Source: an uncultured Coprococcus sp.
GTDB taxonomy: Bacteria; Bacillota; Clostridia; Lachnospirales; Lachnospiraceae
Reading direction: 5' to 3'
Assembly: GCA_900548215.1 (NCBI GenBank)
Contig: URJI01000001.1
Span: forward strand, 31,269-95,268
DNA length: 64,000 nucleotides
The notes under the pieces were generated by a model, which saw nothing but the letters and a program-made list of their open reading frames with translations, had not been told where the DNA came from and did not search any database. Below, one piece after another: positions 63,122 to 64,000 of the stretch. The position numbers and the translations under genes were made by a program. The first letter of the stretch is position 1. Each line of letters opens with the position of its first letter.

Positions 63122-64000
63122 TTAGTTCCACTCATGCTTCTTCAGCACAAATGAATTTCTAAGACCTACAACACTTGTTACTTCGTACTTCTCATCTGTC
63201 TTTGAATCCTTTAAGCCTATTGTTACTGCTATACTACCATCATCAGGATTTACCTGAAGCCTAAAACTCTCAACATTGTTAGCAAGAACTGTACCCTTCT
63301 CTGTCTTCACATCAACAAACTTGGTACAAGGATCAAGAACTGCCTTCGCTGCTCTAACCTTTCCGTCATCGCCGCTCTTAAGATATGCCTCAGCCTGTTC
63401 ACGGGCTGTATCAGCTAACTGAGTTCTGTATATATACAGTTTTTTATTAGTCTCATCATATCCGATAGTACAGTATGCCGTCTCGTTAAGTGAAGATGAA
63501 TACTGTATCCACAGATATTTTGTGTCTATAAATGTCTCTGGATCCTTTGAAGATCCCTCATTGGCAAAAGGTTTCACATCAGAAATATCATAGCATGTAG
63601 TACTGCCTGTAACTGAAACACCAGCACCACTTTTAACAGCAATATCCTGTGTCACATCACCAGCAGGGCCCTTCTTATATGTAAGTTTGCCTGCCGCCGC
63701 TGCTTTTTCCATAGTATCATCAGGCACTATGAAGCTTGCTGTGACCTTCGAATATGAAGTACCTGATCCTACATAACCATCTCCATTGATTCTGACATCA
63801 CTAGCCCCCATAAGCATATCACTTATAGTATCATAAGCCTCACCGGCCTGTGTCTCGAGCTTCTGTCTGGATTTCAGTTTTTTATGTGACGCAACTGTCG
63901 ATCCAACAAGTGTCATAACTGCTACCATGAATATACCAAGTATAGCCATGTAAAGTATCAGTTCTATGAATGTGAAGCCTTTGTTTTTATTCTTATACAT
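63122..64000 (-). CDS. Type IV prepilin-like protein
   Basis: The start MYKNKNKGFTFIELILYMAILGIFMVAVMTLV is a class III prepilin signal: short basic leader, cleavage after Gly8, Phe at +1, Glu at +5 and a hydrophobic stem. The 292-residue length and C-terminal beta-rich part (VESFRLQVNPDDGSIAVTIGLKD) suggest a large minor pilin or pseudopilin (PilW/GspJ-like). The ATG is the last base triplet of the window, so its ribosome binding site and any upstream pilus genes lie outside. It is followed directly by the giant surface protein. Confidence 0.88.
   Translation of the reverse strand: MYKNKNKGFTFIELILYMAILGIFMVAVMTLVGSTVASHKKLKSRQKLETQAGEAYDTISDMLMGASDVRINGDGYVGSGTSYSKVTASFIVPDDTMEKAAAAGKLTYKKGPAGDVTQDIAVKSGAGVSVTGSTTCYDISDVKPFANEGSSKDPETFIDTKYLWIQYSSSLNETAYCTIGYDETNKKLYIYRTQLADTAREQAEAYLKSGDDGKVRAAKAVLDPCTKFVDVKTEKGTVLANNVESFRLQVNPDDGSIAVTIGLKDSKTDEKYEVTSVVGLRNSFVLKKHEWN

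Overview
The window looks like a chromosome segment of an anaerobic, spore-forming Firmicute, most likely a Lachnospiraceae-type Clostridium. The main evidence is a complete spoIIIAA-AH operon with spoIVB and Spo0A. The conserved clostridial chain recN-argR-nadK-tlyA-dxs-ispA-xseB-xseA-nusB-asp23, the aroK/efp neighbourhood and strong GGAGG ribosome binding sites agree with this. Nearly every gene is on the minus strand. No tRNA, rRNA, CRISPR array, insertion sequence or integrase was seen.

Layout. 1-5.4 kb: branched-chain amino acid operon leuC-leuD-leuB-ilvD-ilvB (minus; ilvB runs off the left edge) with a divergent LysR regulator (5.5-6.6 kb). Two of the operon's intercistronic gaps hold strong RNA structures, including a ~160-nt branched element between ilvD and ilvB. 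6.6-7.04 kb: a gene graveyard. 7.0-21.8 kb: a surface-polysaccharide region, visibly AT-richer in its middle. It has a DegT aminotransferase, Gfo/Idh oxidoreductase, ATP-grasp ligase, FkbM methyltransferase, WbqC protein, flippase, several family-2 glycosyltransferases, a DUF4422 protein, a GtrB-like transferase and, on the plus strand, a GT-C membrane glycosyltransferase. 22-25.7 kb: single-chain purL. 25.9-27.8 kb: two adjacent aspartoacylase-like (M14) paralogs, one of which has lost both zinc-binding histidines. 28-29.8 kb: two tandem Spo0A paralogs, the upstream one with a degenerate receiver. 30-34.3 kb: a SulP anion transporter, a PD-(D/E)XK-like orphan and long repeat-rich spacers. These separate spo0A from spoIVB, which are usually neighbours.

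34.3-50 kb: spoIVB, recN, argR, nadK, tlyA, dxs, ispA, xseB, xseA, nusB, an Asp23-family gene and spoIIIAH to spoIIIAA, all transcribed toward low coordinates. 50.2-56.4 kb: efp, a YfhO-type membrane protein, an M24 aminopeptidase and an aroE-aroK fusion. 56.5-64 kb: a ~2,200-residue single-pass surface protein (DUF5057-like) directly downstream of a type IV prepilin-like gene, which together look like the end of a pilus or pseudopilus locus.

The most unusual signals are: the structured RNA before ilvB; the active/inactive M14 pair; the Spo0A pair; different short tandem repeats placed just after the stop codons of several unrelated genes; a SulP gene with a perfect Shine-Dalgarno but no ATG/GTG/TTG; and the giant protein beside a pilin. 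Start sites were re-chosen from ribosome binding sites where the longest open frame was clearly too long.
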